Notes under the pieces: generated by a model
Seen by the model: only the letters and a program-made list of their open reading frames with translations
Database searches by the model: none
Told to the model about the DNA's origin: nothing
Shown: one piece after another, positions 8,327-18,226 of the stretch
How positions within the stretch are numbered: position 1 is the stretch's first letter
Layout: the number at the start of each line of letters is the position of its first letter
Made by a program: the position numbers and the translations under genes
Assembly (NCBI GenBank): GCA_963977415.1
Contig: CAXBOS010000014.1
Span: 1-64,000, forward strand
Direction: 5' to 3'
Length of the DNA: 64,000 nt
Source: Croceimicrobium sp963977415
Lineage (GTDB): Bacteria > Bacteroidota > Bacteroidia > Flavobacteriales > Schleiferiaceae

Positions 8327-9511
8327 TTAGGCTACTTTAACTTTAAGACGTTTTTTACGCTTGTTGATATTTGCTTCCACTACATAATGGTCAATTAATG
8401 GGGCCATTACATTCATGAATAAGATAGCAAGCATGATACCTTCTGGATAAGCAGGATTGAAAACGCGAATCATAATGGCAAAGAATCCCACTAAGAATCC
8501 ATAGATCCATTTACCTCGCGTAGTTTGTGCTGCTGATACAGGGTCTGTTGCCATAAATACTAATCCGAAAGCAAAACCACCCATGATAAGCTGCTGCCAG
8601 AAAGGAACCGCCATAAAAGATTGTTGCTCTGGTGAAATCGCATAAGGAGCCACTGCATTAAAAATCAATCCCATGGCAATAGCACCAAGCAATCCACTTA
8701 GCATAATTCTCCAGCTACCAATACCCGTAAAAAGTAAAACAGCTGCACCAATTAAGATGGCTACTGTTGAAGTTTCGCCAATAGAACCAGGGATAAATCC
8801 TAGGAACATATCCATCGTAGAATACTGAGTAGAACCGCTGGTTGCTAAATCACCTAAAACGGTCGCTCCAGAAAATCCGTCAACAACAGATTGACCTTCG
8901 GCAGTGCTCGTGTTAATCCAAACCTTATCACCACTCATATAACTTGGATAAGCGAAAAAGGCAAAAGCTCTCGCTGTTAAAGCAGGATTTAAGATATTCA
9001 TACCGGTACCACCAAATACTTCTTTACCAATTACCACAGCAAAGATTACACTGATAGCAACCATCCAAAGTGGAATATCAATAGGCATGATAAGAGGAAT
9101 AAGCATCCCCGAAACCAAGTACCCTTCTTGAATTTGATGTTTTTTAATGATGCAGAAAATAAATTCTACTCCTAAACCAACACCATAAGAAACTACTACC
9201 ATCGGAACGATTTTTATGGCTCCCCATAAAAACTTATCCATAAACTCTACGCTTTCGCCTAAAGCATTGTAGTGTAAGTTACCGGCGTTCCACATCCCGA
9301 ATAATAAGGCGGGAATCATCGCAAGAATAACGGTAACCATTGTTCTTTTCAAATCAATACCGTCTCTCACATGCGCACCAGAATGACTGGTGTGCCCTGG
9401 AACAAATAAAAACGTTGCAAAACCATCATAAACTGGGTAAAGCTTTTCAAGCTTGCCCCCTTTTTCAAAGTTGGGTTTTACACTTTCTAAGATATTCTTA
9501 AATAGTTTCAT
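8327..9511 (-). CDS. nqrB: Na+-translocating NADH:quinone reductase subunit B
   Basis: A 394-residue membrane subunit that forms the Na+ path and carries covalent FMN and riboflavin. The FMN site DGFSGATVLGD is at 211-221, with Thr217 as the attachment residue. About ten hydrophobic segments are visible, and the C-terminus is basic (KRKKRLKVK), consistent with a cytoplasmic end. Length agrees with the family (about 400). It lies 11 bp after nqrA. Confidence 0.98.
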   Translation of the reverse strand: MKLFKNILESVKPNFEKGGKLEKLYPVYDGFATFLFVPGHTSHSGAHVRDGIDLKRTMVTVILAMIPALLFGMWNAGNLHYNALGESVEFMDKFLWGAIKIVPMVVVSYGVGLGVEFIFCIIKKHQIQEGYLVSGMLIPLIMPIDIPLWMVAISVIFAVVIGKEVFGGTGMNILNPALTARAFAFFAYPSYMSGDKVWINTSTAEGQSVVDGFSGATVLGDLATSGSTQYSTMDMFLGFIPGSIGETSTVAILIGAAVLLFTGIGSWRIMLSGLLGAIAMGLIFNAVAPYAISPEQQSFMAVPFWQQLIMGGFAFGLVFMATDPVSAAQTTRGKWIYGFLVGFFAIMIRVFNPAYPEGIMLAILFMNVMAPLIDHYVVEANINKRKKRLKVKVA

Positions 9512-9522
9512 CCTTTCGCGTA

Positions 9523-10878
9523 TTAATCTCCTAATTCATTCAACATTATATTCAAGCCTTCGCGTACGGTTTCTTGAACAGGAATTTTGGAAGTACAAAC
9601 CACCTCACACAAAGCGAAATCTTCTTCTGCAACCTCATAAATCCCCAAGTTTTCCATGGCTTCAATATCTTTAACCATAATCGACTTTAAAAGTTGAACG
9701 GGGTAGATATCAAATGGGAAAACTTTTTCATACTCACCAGTAACAACAAAAGCTCTTTCCTCTCCATTCATATTAGCATTTAGCTTAAGTGCTTTGTTTG
9801 GCATTAGCCAATTGTACAAAGCACGCGAAATACTAAACTGATCTAAATTTGGACTTACCCAACCAAAGAAGCGGTCTTCACCACCTTCGGGGATAACAGT
9901 AACTTGGCTATCGTAAAAACCTAAATAACCTTCTGAGTTCACATGGCTTCCGGTAAGCACATTACCAGAAATAATGCGATTATCGGTTAGCTCAAGACCT
10001 TCTCCTAAAAGGGTCTTAAGATTAGAACCAAGTGTTAATTTATAGTAACGTGGCTTCTGCACTTGCGATCCGCAAAGAGCAATACTACGCTGAGCATCAA
10101 ATTTGCCGCTTTTAAAAAGACGACCAATAATAATTACGTCTTGGAAGTTCACTGTCCATACCGTTTCTCCCTTATTAATAGGAGAAGTAGCATGAATTTG
10201 AACACCCACATTCCCTGCTGGGTGAGGTCCGTTATAACGCGTAACTACAGTATTGGCTATACCTGTAAAAGCTTCGGAAGGATTGTTACTGCCATCAACC
10301 CCTAAGTGCACTTTACCATCGGTAAGTTGCTGTAGAGCTTGAATTCCCAATTTAAACTCTTCTTCTTGACCATGAACCACAAAATCCGCATCGGGGGCTA
10401 AGGGTGCACTGTCAAAACAAGAAACGTAAATATCACGCGGTGCGCGATTTGGATTAGCAACAATGTTATAGGGGCGCTGCCTTACAAAAGGCCAACAACC
10501 TGCATTTAACATTTTTGCTTTTACGTCCTCGCGCGATGAGCTGCTTGGATTGCTGCTTCCGAAATCACGGTATTTTGTTTCCTGATCGGCGAGAATACGA
10601 ACTTCGAGAATCTTGCGTTTCTCTCCGCGTACCACCTCTACTACCTCACCACTAACTGGTGATGTAAAGAGAATGTCGCTACGATCTTTGTCATAAAATA
10701 CCGCATCACCGGCTTGAACTTCGTCTCCCTCTTTTACTTTAAGTTTGAGACGGATGGCTGGAAAGTCTCCAGGCTTAAGGGCGTAGGTGCTTGGAGCAGC
10801 TGTAGAAGCGTATATCTTCTCTGCTGACCCTTGTAGCTTTATATCTACCCCTTTTTTAATTTTGATAACCTCTGGCAT
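9523..10878 (-). CDS. nqrA: Na+-translocating NADH:quinone reductase subunit A
   Basis: A 451-residue cytoplasmic subunit with no membrane helices, the first gene of the operon. The N-terminal KIKKGVDIKLQG is followed by a biotinyl-lipoyl-like fold segment (LKLKVKEGDEVQAGDAVF), then the NqrA core with RPYNIVANP and TGSHVN. It belongs to the complex that couples NADH oxidation to Na+ export and ubiquinone or menaquinone reduction. A -7 box (TAAATTTG) sits about 40 bp upstream and probably drives all six genes. Confidence 0.98.
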   Translation of the reverse strand: MPEVIKIKKGVDIKLQGSAEKIYASTAAPSTYALKPGDFPAIRLKLKVKEGDEVQAGDAVFYDKDRSDILFTSPVSGEVVEVVRGEKRKILEVRILADQETKYRDFGSSNPSSSSREDVKAKMLNAGCWPFVRQRPYNIVANPNRAPRDIYVSCFDSAPLAPDADFVVHGQEEEFKLGIQALQQLTDGKVHLGVDGSNNPSEAFTGIANTVVTRYNGPHPAGNVGVQIHATSPINKGETVWTVNFQDVIIIGRLFKSGKFDAQRSIALCGSQVQKPRYYKLTLGSNLKTLLGEGLELTDNRIISGNVLTGSHVNSEGYLGFYDSQVTVIPEGGEDRFFGWVSPNLDQFSISRALYNWLMPNKALKLNANMNGEERAFVVTGEYEKVFPFDIYPVQLLKSIMVKDIEAMENLGIYEVAEEDFALCEVVCTSKIPVQETVREGLNIMLNELGD

Positions 10879-10915
10879 TCGGATGTAATCAAAAAATTGT
10901 CGTTATTATTGACTG

Positions 10916-10923
10916 CAAATTTA
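10916..10923 (-). promoter_or_regulatory. -7 box of the nqr operon promoter
   Basis: TAAATTTG on the minus strand fits the Bacteroidota housekeeping -7 element TAnnTTTG. It ends about 38 nt before the nqrA start. A TTAG lies 19 bp upstream where the -33 TTTG/TTG would be expected, so the -33 part is weak. Confidence 0.6.
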
Positions 10924-11040
10924 AGACGAAGCATGAGCCTGCCTAACTTGCAGATAATTTAGAGCATTTCTAAATTGAGCGCGAAGGTACAAACTGAAGC
11001 ATTTAATTCTAAAGCTTGCACAGATTTTTTAGCAATAATT

Positions 11041-12339
11041 ATGAAGATAAGACCCTTAATAAAATCCCTCAGCCTATTTCTAGGAGCTACCACGCTCGCT
11101 TTCTCTCAAAATGAGAGTCCTGCCTATTTTACTGGCGGCCCCCTTATTTACGATGATCATGTGTATCAAGAAGGAATTTTGAGCGTGCGTTTTGCACCTG
11201 CTGGTAATGATTTAGCTATGCCTATCATCGCGCTAAACTCTGGGCAGCAACTCGAACTTAGTTTTGATGACCTCTACGATGAGTTCACCGATATGTCCTA
11301 CACAATTTACCATTGTAATGCCGATTGGACTCCCTCAGACTTGATGCGTAATGATTACAGCTCCAACCTAGCAGACGAATACATTCAAAGTTTTGAGTAT
11401 TCGCTCAATACTTTCATTCCCTACACCAATTACAAGCTTAGCATTCCAAATCAAAAAGTACGACTATCAAAATCAGGTAATTACCTCCTAGTCATTTATC
11501 GTAATAATGATCCATCACAACTAGTTTTAAGTCGCCGCTTTATGGTTTACGAGGAAATTGTAAAAGTGGGAGCCTTAGTAAAAAGAGCCACGCGGGTAGA
11601 AAAAATGCAAAGCCACCAAGAAGTCGATTTTGAAATAAACCATAGCAATTACGCTATCCCCAATCCTTTTACCGACCTAAAAGTGGTCTTGATGCAAAAC
11701 CAACGTTGGGATAATAGCATTGATAATCTTAAACCACAATTTCTGCAAAACGCGAAATTAATATACCAATACGACGATGAGAATACTTTTACCGGTGGAG
11801 CAGAGTTTAGATTTTTCGATCTAAAAAATCTCTTTTCTTTAAGTATTAACGTTCGAAGAATTACACAAGATAGTTTGTTTACCGCTTATCTCAACCCTGA
11901 TATTTCAAGGGGTATAGAAAACTATTCTTTCATTAATGATATCAACGGTCAACTTCGCGTCCGTCGCTTGGATGCTTCTAATTCCGACAGTGAAGCCGAC
12001 TATGCCTTAGTGGACTTTTATCTAGACTACCCGCAAGAAATAAGCTCTAAAGTCTATGTTTTCGGCGAATTAAGCGATTGGAAAATGCTTCCTCAATTTG
12101 AAATGTTTTACGATAACAGTCGTCAGGCTTACCGTACCCAATTATTATTAAAACAAGGTTTTTACAATTATGGCTATGCCATAGATGAATACAGTAAAAT
12201 TGGAGCAAATATGGGCTTTTTCGAAGGTAGCCACTGGCAAACTTCCAATCAATATCAAATATTAGTTTATCATCGAGAAATCGGCAGTCGTTATGATCGT
12301 CTCGTTGGTTTTGCAGAAATTAGCTCCGACAATCTATAG
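11041..12339 (+). CDS. Type IX secretion system plug protein (DUF5103 family)
   Basis: A 432-residue exported protein with an N-terminal signal peptide (hydrophobic SLSLFLGATTLAF, then Q). The hallmark segment YTIYHCNADWTPSDLMRNDY is followed by NTFIPYTNYKLSIPN and SGNYLLVIY, the pattern of the family described as the plug that closes the SprA channel of the T9SS. A C-terminal domain holding VYVFGELSDWKM looks like a carbohydrate-binding or E-set Ig fold. An upstream in-frame TTG at 10975 would add 22 residues before the signal peptide, so I use the ATG at 11041. It is divergent from nqrA. Confidence 0.88.
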   Translation: MKIRPLIKSLSLFLGATTLAFSQNESPAYFTGGPLIYDDHVYQEGILSVRFAPAGNDLAMPIIALNSGQQLELSFDDLYDEFTDMSYTIYHCNADWTPSDLMRNDYSSNLADEYIQSFEYSLNTFIPYTNYKLSIPNQKVRLSKSGNYLLVIYRNNDPSQLVLSRRFMVYEEIVKVGALVKRATRVEKMQSHQEVDFEINHSNYAIPNPFTDLKVVLMQNQRWDNSIDNLKPQFLQNAKLIYQYDDENTFTGGAEFRFFDLKNLFSLSINVRRITQDSLFTAYLNPDISRGIENYSFINDINGQLRVRRLDASNSDSEADYALVDFYLDYPQEISSKVYVFGELSDWKMLPQFEMFYDNSRQAYRTQLLLKQGFYNYGYAIDEYSKIGANMGFFEGSHWQTSNQYQILVYHREIGSRYDRLVGFAEISSDNL

Positions 12340-12345
12340 GTAATT

Positions 12346-13338
12346 ATGGCAAAAGTTAAAAAAGGAGAAATTTGTCTTAACTGCGACGCTCCCATCGGCA
12401 TTAGCAATTTCTGCTCCCAGTGCGGACAAATTAACGACACACGTCATCTTACTTTTGGCCAGCTAATTAGCGAATCCTTAGCCAATGTACTCTCATTCGA
12501 TGGTCGCTTCTTCAAAACTTTTTTAACCGTTATTTCTAAGCCCGGAAAGGTGGCTCGAGATTTCACCGATGGAAAAAGAGTGCGCTATATGAATCCCGTG
12601 CGCTTTTATTTCCTCAGCTCGCTGCTAATTATTTTCGCTATTCAGTATCAAAATAATAATCCGGCCGTACTAACGGAAGATGCCAAAACAGAAGAGGGAG
12701 GCATCATAAATTTTGAATTAGATAATGCCGAAGAAAAGAGCAGCGATTTGGCAGCCCTTCTTAGCGAAAGCGAAAAGGAAATTGCGGAAGCGGGTAGCTT
12801 TCAAAAAATAAATTTCATGCTTTCTTATCTAAACTTTAAGCCCGATGCAAAGGTGGACGAAGTTCTTGAAGCTCTTTCGCTGGAAAAGGGCTTTTTCAAC
12901 GCTTTTCTATTTAGCCAAGCGGAAAAGATTTATGCCTTCAACAATAATAAGGAAGATAATTACGAAAGCTTTAATCGCGCCTTTTTAAACAAACTTTTTT
13001 GGATCCTCTTTTTCTATATTCCTATACTAGGCCTACTTCTTAAGCTTATTTACCTGCGCCGAAAAATCAACTACCCCGAGCACTTATTTTTTGCCTTTTA
13101 CCAACAGGCCTTCTTTTTCCAATTGCTGTTTATTTATGTAATATTTAATCTTAGTACCTTCTTTTTTAGCCTGGTACTTATTATTTACGGCCTACATTTA
13201 TTGTTGGCACTAAAAAGTTTCTACGCCCAAAAATGGTCGAAAACCATCTTTAAATTTTTCCTCATCAACCTCTTGTCCATTATCAGCTTTATGCTGTTTT
13301 TTGTACTCTCAGCAATGATTGTTTTTGTAACACTGTAA
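12346..13338 (+). CDS. DUF3667 membrane protein with N-terminal zinc ribbon
   Basis: A 330-residue protein starting with a four-cysteine ribbon (CLNCDAPI, then FCSQCGQ) at residues 9-31. The family core follows, including FDGRFFKTFLTVISKPGK and YMNPVRFYFLSS. A polar, acidic middle (about 105-165) separates the first membrane helix from three or four C-terminal hydrophobic segments. The family is common in Bacteroidota and has no assigned function. It is 6 bp after the T9SS plug gene and 2 bp before tsaC, so it is probably in the same transcript. Confidence 0.85.
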   Translation: MAKVKKGEICLNCDAPIGISNFCSQCGQINDTRHLTFGQLISESLANVLSFDGRFFKTFLTVISKPGKVARDFTDGKRVRYMNPVRFYFLSSLLIIFAIQYQNNNPAVLTEDAKTEEGGIINFELDNAEEKSSDLAALLSESEKEIAEAGSFQKINFMLSYLNFKPDAKVDEVLEALSLEKGFFNAFLFSQAEKIYAFNNNKEDNYESFNRAFLNKLFWILFFYIPILGLLLKLIYLRRKINYPEHLFFAFYQQAFFFQLLFIYVIFNLSTFFFSLVLIIYGLHLLLALKSFYAQKWSKTIFKFFLINLLSIISFMLFFVLSAMIVFVTL

Positions 13339-13340
13339 CA

Positions 13341-14300
13341 ATGGCCAAAATAGGCGACGATTTAAACCGAGCAGCACAGTTTTTAAAAGCGGGGAAATTA
13401 GTAGCTATACCCACAGAAACGGTGTATGGCCTTGCGGCAGATGCGCTTAAAGCAGATGCGGTTGCTGAAATATTTCGCGTTAAAAACCGCCCTTCTTTCG
13501 ATCCCCTTATCATTCATCTCGCTAATGCAGATGCGCTAGAAAATTATGTGAAGATTGTGGATGAAACTTTTCTGAAGCTCTACCAACACTTCTCCTCTGG
13601 CCCTATCAGTTATGTTCTCCCCAAAAAAGCCATTATCCCCGATTTGGTAAGCGCTGGTCATCCTACGGTAGCCGTACGTTTTCCAGAACACCCATCTGCG
13701 CAAGCGCTACTTAAAATGTTAGACTTTCCACTAGCCGCTCCCTCAGCCAATATTTTTGGAAGAGTGAGCCCTACCAATGCTCAAAATGTGGCAGATCAGT
13801 TAGGGAGTGATATCGATTATATATTAGATGGCGGTCAATGTAGCGTAGGATTAGAATCAACCATTATTGATTTAAGTGCCCTTAAACCTAAAGTTTTGCG
13901 TTTGGGCGGCTTAAGCCTAGAAGAGCTCGAAGATTGCTTAGGCGAAAAAATCGATTTCACCCAAAATTCATCGAGTAATCCTAAGGCACCGGGAATGCTC
14001 AGTGCTCATTATTCACCCGGTATTCCTGTAGTTTTTGGGCATCTTGGTGAAAACCTAAAAAGAGTAAATCGCCAGCGTTGCGGGAGCATTAGCTTTTGTA
14101 AACCCATGGCCGGAATTCCCGCCGAAAACCAAAGAATATTATCGCCGAAGGGCGACTTGAAAGAAGCGGCGGCTAAATTATTTGGAAGCCTACGCAGTTT
14201 TAAGGCATTAGATATCGATCTTATTCTGGCTGAAGAATTCCCCAATGAAGGACTGGGCCGAGCTATAAATGATCGATTAAAACGGGCTTCTGCTACTTAA
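13341..14300 (+). CDS. tsaC: Threonylcarbamoyl-AMP synthase (TsaC/Sua5, long form)
   Basis: Makes threonylcarbamoyl-AMP from Thr, bicarbonate and ATP for the t6A37 modification of ANN-decoding tRNAs. The YrdC-like domain holds IPTETVYGLAADA (about 21-33), KNRPSFDPLI, and SVGLESTIIDLS. At 319 residues it has the additional C-terminal Sua5 domain (from about 205, containing APGMLSAHYSP), so it is the long Sua5 type, not the short TsaC. Its 3' end overlaps the convergent lptB by 8 bp. Confidence 0.95.
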   Translation: MAKIGDDLNRAAQFLKAGKLVAIPTETVYGLAADALKADAVAEIFRVKNRPSFDPLIIHLANADALENYVKIVDETFLKLYQHFSSGPISYVLPKKAIIPDLVSAGHPTVAVRFPEHPSAQALLKMLDFPLAAPSANIFGRVSPTNAQNVADQLGSDIDYILDGGQCSVGLESTIIDLSALKPKVLRLGGLSLEELEDCLGEKIDFTQNSSSNPKAPGMLSAHYSPGIPVVFGHLGENLKRVNRQRCGSISFCKPMAGIPAENQRILSPKGDLKEAAAKLFGSLRSFKALDIDLILAEEFPNEGLGRAINDRLKRASAT

Positions 14301-15039
14301 GAATATCTTCACGCTTTTTACGAAGTTCAAAGTTTTGACCGAGATAAACACGCCGTACTTGTTCGTCTTCTGCTAGCTCTTCCGCACTACCCGACTTTAA
14401 AATTTTACCTTCAAACATGAGGTAAGTACGATCAGTGATAGCTAAAGTTTCTTGCACATTATGATCGGTAATAAGTATACCGATATTCTTATTTTTTAAA
14501 GACGCAACTATGCTTTGGATATCCTCAACGGCAATAGGATCTACCCCTGCAAAAGGCTCATCGAGCAAAATAAAATTAGGATCTACCGCCAAAGCACGCG
14601 CAATTTCCGTTCTACGTCTTTCACCACCAGATAAAAGATCGCCACGATTGGTGCGTATATGTTGTAAACTAAACTCATCTAATAGAGATTCGAGTTTGGC
14701 TTTCTGCTGCTCCTTATTCAATTTGGTCATTTGCAAAACGCCCATAATATTTTGCTCTACACTCAACTTGCGAAAAACACTGGCCTCTTGGGCCAAATAG
14801 CCAATTCCTTTCTTAGCCCGGCGGTACATGGGGTCGGAAGTGATTTCTTGATTATCAATAAAAACCTTACCCTCATTGGGTTTTATCAAGCCAACTACCA
14901 TATAAAAACTCGTAGTTTTCCCGGCCCCGTTAGGACCTAATAAACCCACGATTTCGCCCTGATTAACCTCAAAGCTTACTCCTTTAACAACGGTACGGCT
15001 ACGATATTTTTTAACAATATTCTCGGCTCTTAATTTCAT
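14293..15039 (-). CDS. lptB: LPS export ABC transporter ATP-binding protein
   Basis: A 248-residue cytoplasmic ATPase that powers lipopolysaccharide extraction from the inner membrane together with LptFG and LptC. The Walker A motif GPNGAGKTT is at 35-43, the signature is LSGGERRR, Walker B is FILLDEPFAG and the switch is TDHN. The sequence YRRAKKGIGYLAQEASVFR after the first domain is typical of LptB rather than branched amino-acid ATPases. It lies 6 bp downstream of tatC, with which it is probably co-transcribed. Confidence 0.96.
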   Translation of the reverse strand: MKLRAENIVKKYRSRTVVKGVSFEVNQGEIVGLLGPNGAGKTTSFYMVVGLIKPNEGKVFIDNQEITSDPMYRRAKKGIGYLAQEASVFRKLSVEQNIMGVLQMTKLNKEQQKAKLESLLDEFSLQHIRTNRGDLLSGGERRRTEIARALAVDPNFILLDEPFAGVDPIAVEDIQSIVASLKNKNIGILITDHNVQETLAITDRTYLMFEGKILKSGSAEELAEDEQVRRVYLGQNFELRKKREDILK

Positions 15040-15045
15040 GTAAAA

Positions 15046-15876
15046 TTATTTTTGGCCTTTCGGCAGTAGGCTTTTCGCCTGATTTTTCTCAATTCGCTTC
15101 GCAATTTTAATGCTTATCTCGTAGAGAATCAGAATCGGCACCGAAACTAAAATTTGGCTGGCAATATCGGGTGGGGTAATCACAGCCGAAAGTATCAAAA
15201 TTAAAACAATCGCATGACGACGATAGGTGCGCATAAACCCTGCTGTAATTATACCCGTTTTGGCTAAGAAATAAACTGCAATAGGCAGTTCGAAAATAAT
15301 CCCTGTTGCCAAGGTAACGGTGCTAACGGTTGAAATATAAGACAATAAGTCTATCAAGTTGGTAACCTCTGCACTAACGGAATAAGAACCTAAAAATTGG
15401 AGCGAGAGCGGTACAATTAAATAATAACCAAAAAGAACTCCCAAAGCGAATAGGATTCCAGCAAAAAACAAGATCCAACGACTATAGCTTTTTTCGCTTT
15501 CTTTCAAACCAGGTTTAATAAAGCGCCACACTTCCCAAAGGATATAAGGAAAGGACATTATAAAGCCTGCAATCATCGAAACCCACAGGTGCATACTGAA
15601 TTGACCCGCCATTTTGGTGTTTAAAATTTTAAATGGCATTTCATTAAGGCAAAACAATTCTGTATTGCTAATTTCGCGAGAGAGACGGCAAAAAACTTCG
15701 TAGGTAATAAAATCGGCCTGTTTAGGGCCAAAAATTATTACATCGAAAAGTAAACTTTTAGCAAAGAAGGCTATTAAAGCCATGGTAACTAGAGCAAAGG
15801 AGGAACGTATGAGATGCCAACGCAGGACCTCAAGGTGTTCTAAAAAGGACATATTATCGTTTTTGCTTTCCGCCAT
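15046..15876 (-). CDS. tatC: Twin-arginine translocase subunit TatC
   Basis: A 276-residue inner-membrane protein with six helices that recognises twin-arginine signal peptides. Family landmarks are MSFLEHLEVLRWHLIRS (about 9-25), FKILNTKM, the segment IMSFPYILWEVWRFIKPGL, and ITPPDIASQILVSVPI near the C-terminus. An Ala/Glu-rich start and a Lys-rich tail (KRIEKNQAKSLLPKGQK) flank the core. No tatA or tatB is in this window. It is divergent from recQ. Confidence 0.96.
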   Translation of the reverse strand: MAESKNDNMSFLEHLEVLRWHLIRSSFALVTMALIAFFAKSLLFDVIIFGPKQADFITYEVFCRLSREISNTELFCLNEMPFKILNTKMAGQFSMHLWVSMIAGFIMSFPYILWEVWRFIKPGLKESEKSYSRWILFFAGILFALGVLFGYYLIVPLSLQFLGSYSVSAEVTNLIDLLSYISTVSTVTLATGIIFELPIAVYFLAKTGIITAGFMRTYRRHAIVLILILSAVITPPDIASQILVSVPILILYEISIKIAKRIEKNQAKSLLPKGQK

Positions 15877-15994
15877 GATTTTGAAATAGGCTGCAAAGGT
15901 GTAAACTTTTTACTTGCGAAGGTTGATAATTTTAGGAAACACTATTTTTTAGTCGTCGCATTAACGTATATTTAGGCAAATTAAAATTGAAACT

Positions 15995-18199
15995 GTGGCA
16001 TTAGCATCACCGGCTTCTGAGGCCCAAAAGCAATTAAAGAAGTTTTTTGGCTTCTCTGGCTTCAAAGGAAACCAAGAGGCAGTTATTGAAAATCTTTTAG
16101 CGGGCAACGATACTTTCGTTATTATGCCTACTGGTGGAGGGAAATCCCTCTGTTATCAACTTCCTGCTATTATGCAAGAAGGAACCGCAATTGTGGTATC
16201 GCCACTTATTGCTCTAATGAAAAACCAAGTGGATAGTTTAAGGGGCTTTGCCGATAATCGGGGCATTGCTCACGTTTTAAACTCATCGCTAACAAAAAAA
16301 GAGGCTGAACAGGTTAAAACCGATATGTTAAGCGGCATAACCAAACTACTTTATGTAGCACCCGAATCACTAACCAAAGAAGATAATATTGAATTCTTCA
16401 AAAGTGTAGAAATTTCTTTCTACGCCATAGATGAGGCGCATTGTATTTCGGAATGGGGTCATGATTTCCGACCGGAATACCGCAACTTAAAGTCGATTAT
16501 CACCAAAATTGGTCGCAAACCCATCATAGGTCTAACCGCCACCGCCACCCCAAAGGTGCAGAGTGATATTCAAAAGAACCTAGGTATGGAAAATGCCGAA
16601 GTTTATAAAGCTTCTTTTAATCGCCCTAACCTTTTTTATGAGGTAAGACCAAAAACTAAAAAAGTTGACGGCGACATTATCCGATTCATCAAAAAGATGG
16701 AAGGTAAAAGTGGTATTATCTACTGCCTTAGTCGCAAAAGAGTGGAGGAATTGTCGCAAACTTTACAAGTTAACGGAATACGCTCGCTCCCCTATCATGC
16801 CGGATTAGACGCGAGCACCCGCTCACGCCACCAAGATGCATTTTTGATGGAAGATACCGATGTGATAGTTGCAACTATTGCCTTTGGAATGGGAATCGAT
16901 AAACCGGATGTGCGTTTCGTAATTCATTACGATATGCCCAAAAGTTTAGAAAGCTATTACCAAGAAACTGGCCGCGCAGGTCGCGATGGAGGCGAAGGCC
17001 ATTGTATTGCTTATTATGCTTATAAAGACGTCGAGAAATTAGAGAAATTCTTAAACGGGAAACCCGTATCTGAGCAAGAGGTGGGCATGCAATTATTGCA
17101 AGAGGTTATCGCCTATGCAGAAACCACCATGAACCGTCGTAAGTTTTTACTGCACTATTTCGGTGAAGAATTTGACGAAGAAAACGGACCCGGTGCCTCA
17201 AACGACGATAATTCTTTGCATCCACGAAAAATGTTCGATGCCAAGGAAGACCTGAAATTAGTGCTCGATACAGTGCTAGCCACTAATCAGCGTTTCAAGG
17301 CAAAGTCCATTGTTGACACCCTAATTGGGAAGTCTGGCGCCATTCTTAAACAATATAAAGTACAAGAACTTGATCTATATAGCCAAGGTGCTGATCAAGA
17401 TGAAAAGCATTGGTTAGCGGTAGTTCGCCAAGCCATTGTAAATGGTTTTTTAAGTAAAGACATCGAAAAGTATGGTGTTTTAATGCTTACCGAAAAAGGC
17501 CATGAATTTGTGAAAAAGCCCTATACCTTTATGATGGCGGAGGACCATGACTATGAAGAGGAGGCCGGGCAAGAGGAAATTATTGCCAACGAGAAAGCAG
17601 GAGCCGCATTCGACCCAAAGCTCTTTGAAATGCTAAAAGAGCTTACCAAAAAGGTGGCAAAAAGTAAAGGTCAACCACCTTTCACGATTTTCCAAGAGCC
17701 TTCTTTAAATGAAATGGCGCTTCACTACCCTACTAGCTATGATGAATTAAAACAGATTTCTGGTGTTGGTGAAGGAAAAGCGAAAAAATTTGGCGCCCCC
17801 TTTCTAGAGCTTATTGCCAAATATGTGGAAGATAATAATATTGAAAAAGACGATGGTTTACTGGTTAAATCAGTAGTAAACAAATCAGGACTAAAGGTTT
17901 ACATTATCCAAAGTACCGATCGTAAGCTTACGCTAGAAGACATCGCCGCGGCAAAAGGCCTTAGTATGGATGACTTGATTACCGAAATTGAACATATCGT
18001 GCAATCGGGAACTAAAATCAATCTCGATTATGTAATTGATGAAATGTTTGATGAAGATCAGATTGAAGAAATTCACGATTATTTTATGGAGGCCCAGTCG
18101 GACGACCTTGGATTAGCTCATGAAGAGTTTGATGGCGACTACAGCGAAGAGGAGTTGCGCATCATGCGAATCAAATTTATGAGCGACGTAGCCAATTAA
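15995..18199 (+). CDS. recQ: ATP-dependent DNA helicase RecQ lacking the zinc cysteines
   Basis: A 734-residue 3'-5' helicase. Walker A is MPTGGGKSLCYQ (43-54), the DEAH box is at about 145-148, and motif VI is QETGRAGRDG. The RecQ-Ct region keeps RRKFLLHYFGEE (about 380) but has no cysteine there: the usual C-xx-C-D-x-C is replaced by GASNDDN. An HRDC domain follows (about 541-612), then an acidic C-terminal winged-helix-like tail. The start codon is GTG, since no ATG is close enough. A TATATTTA element about 20 bp upstream is a near match to the -7 box. Confidence 0.96.
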   Translation: MALASPASEAQKQLKKFFGFSGFKGNQEAVIENLLAGNDTFVIMPTGGGKSLCYQLPAIMQEGTAIVVSPLIALMKNQVDSLRGFADNRGIAHVLNSSLTKKEAEQVKTDMLSGITKLLYVAPESLTKEDNIEFFKSVEISFYAIDEAHCISEWGHDFRPEYRNLKSIITKIGRKPIIGLTATATPKVQSDIQKNLGMENAEVYKASFNRPNLFYEVRPKTKKVDGDIIRFIKKMEGKSGIIYCLSRKRVEELSQTLQVNGIRSLPYHAGLDASTRSRHQDAFLMEDTDVIVATIAFGMGIDKPDVRFVIHYDMPKSLESYYQETGRAGRDGGEGHCIAYYAYKDVEKLEKFLNGKPVSEQEVGMQLLQEVIAYAETTMNRRKFLLHYFGEEFDEENGPGASNDDNSLHPRKMFDAKEDLKLVLDTVLATNQRFKAKSIVDTLIGKSGAILKQYKVQELDLYSQGADQDEKHWLAVVRQAIVNGFLSKDIEKYGVLMLTEKGHEFVKKPYTFMMAEDHDYEEEAGQEEIIANEKAGAAFDPKLFEMLKELTKKVAKSKGQPPFTIFQEPSLNEMALHYPTSYDELKQISGVGEGKAKKFGAPFLELIAKYVEDNNIEKDDGLLVKSVVNKSGLKVYIIQSTDRKLTLEDIAAAKGLSMDDLITEIEHIVQSGTKINLDYVIDEMFDEDQIEEIHDYFMEAQSDDLGLAHEEFDGDYSEEELRIMRIKFMSDVAN

Positions 18200-18226
18200 T
18201 ACAACCTTAAAAAGCAATACCCTTAA

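Noticed and set aside
10975..11040. N-terminal extension of the T9SS plug protein
   Set aside because: It would start at TTG and place 22 residues before a normal signal peptide; the ATG at 11041 is better.
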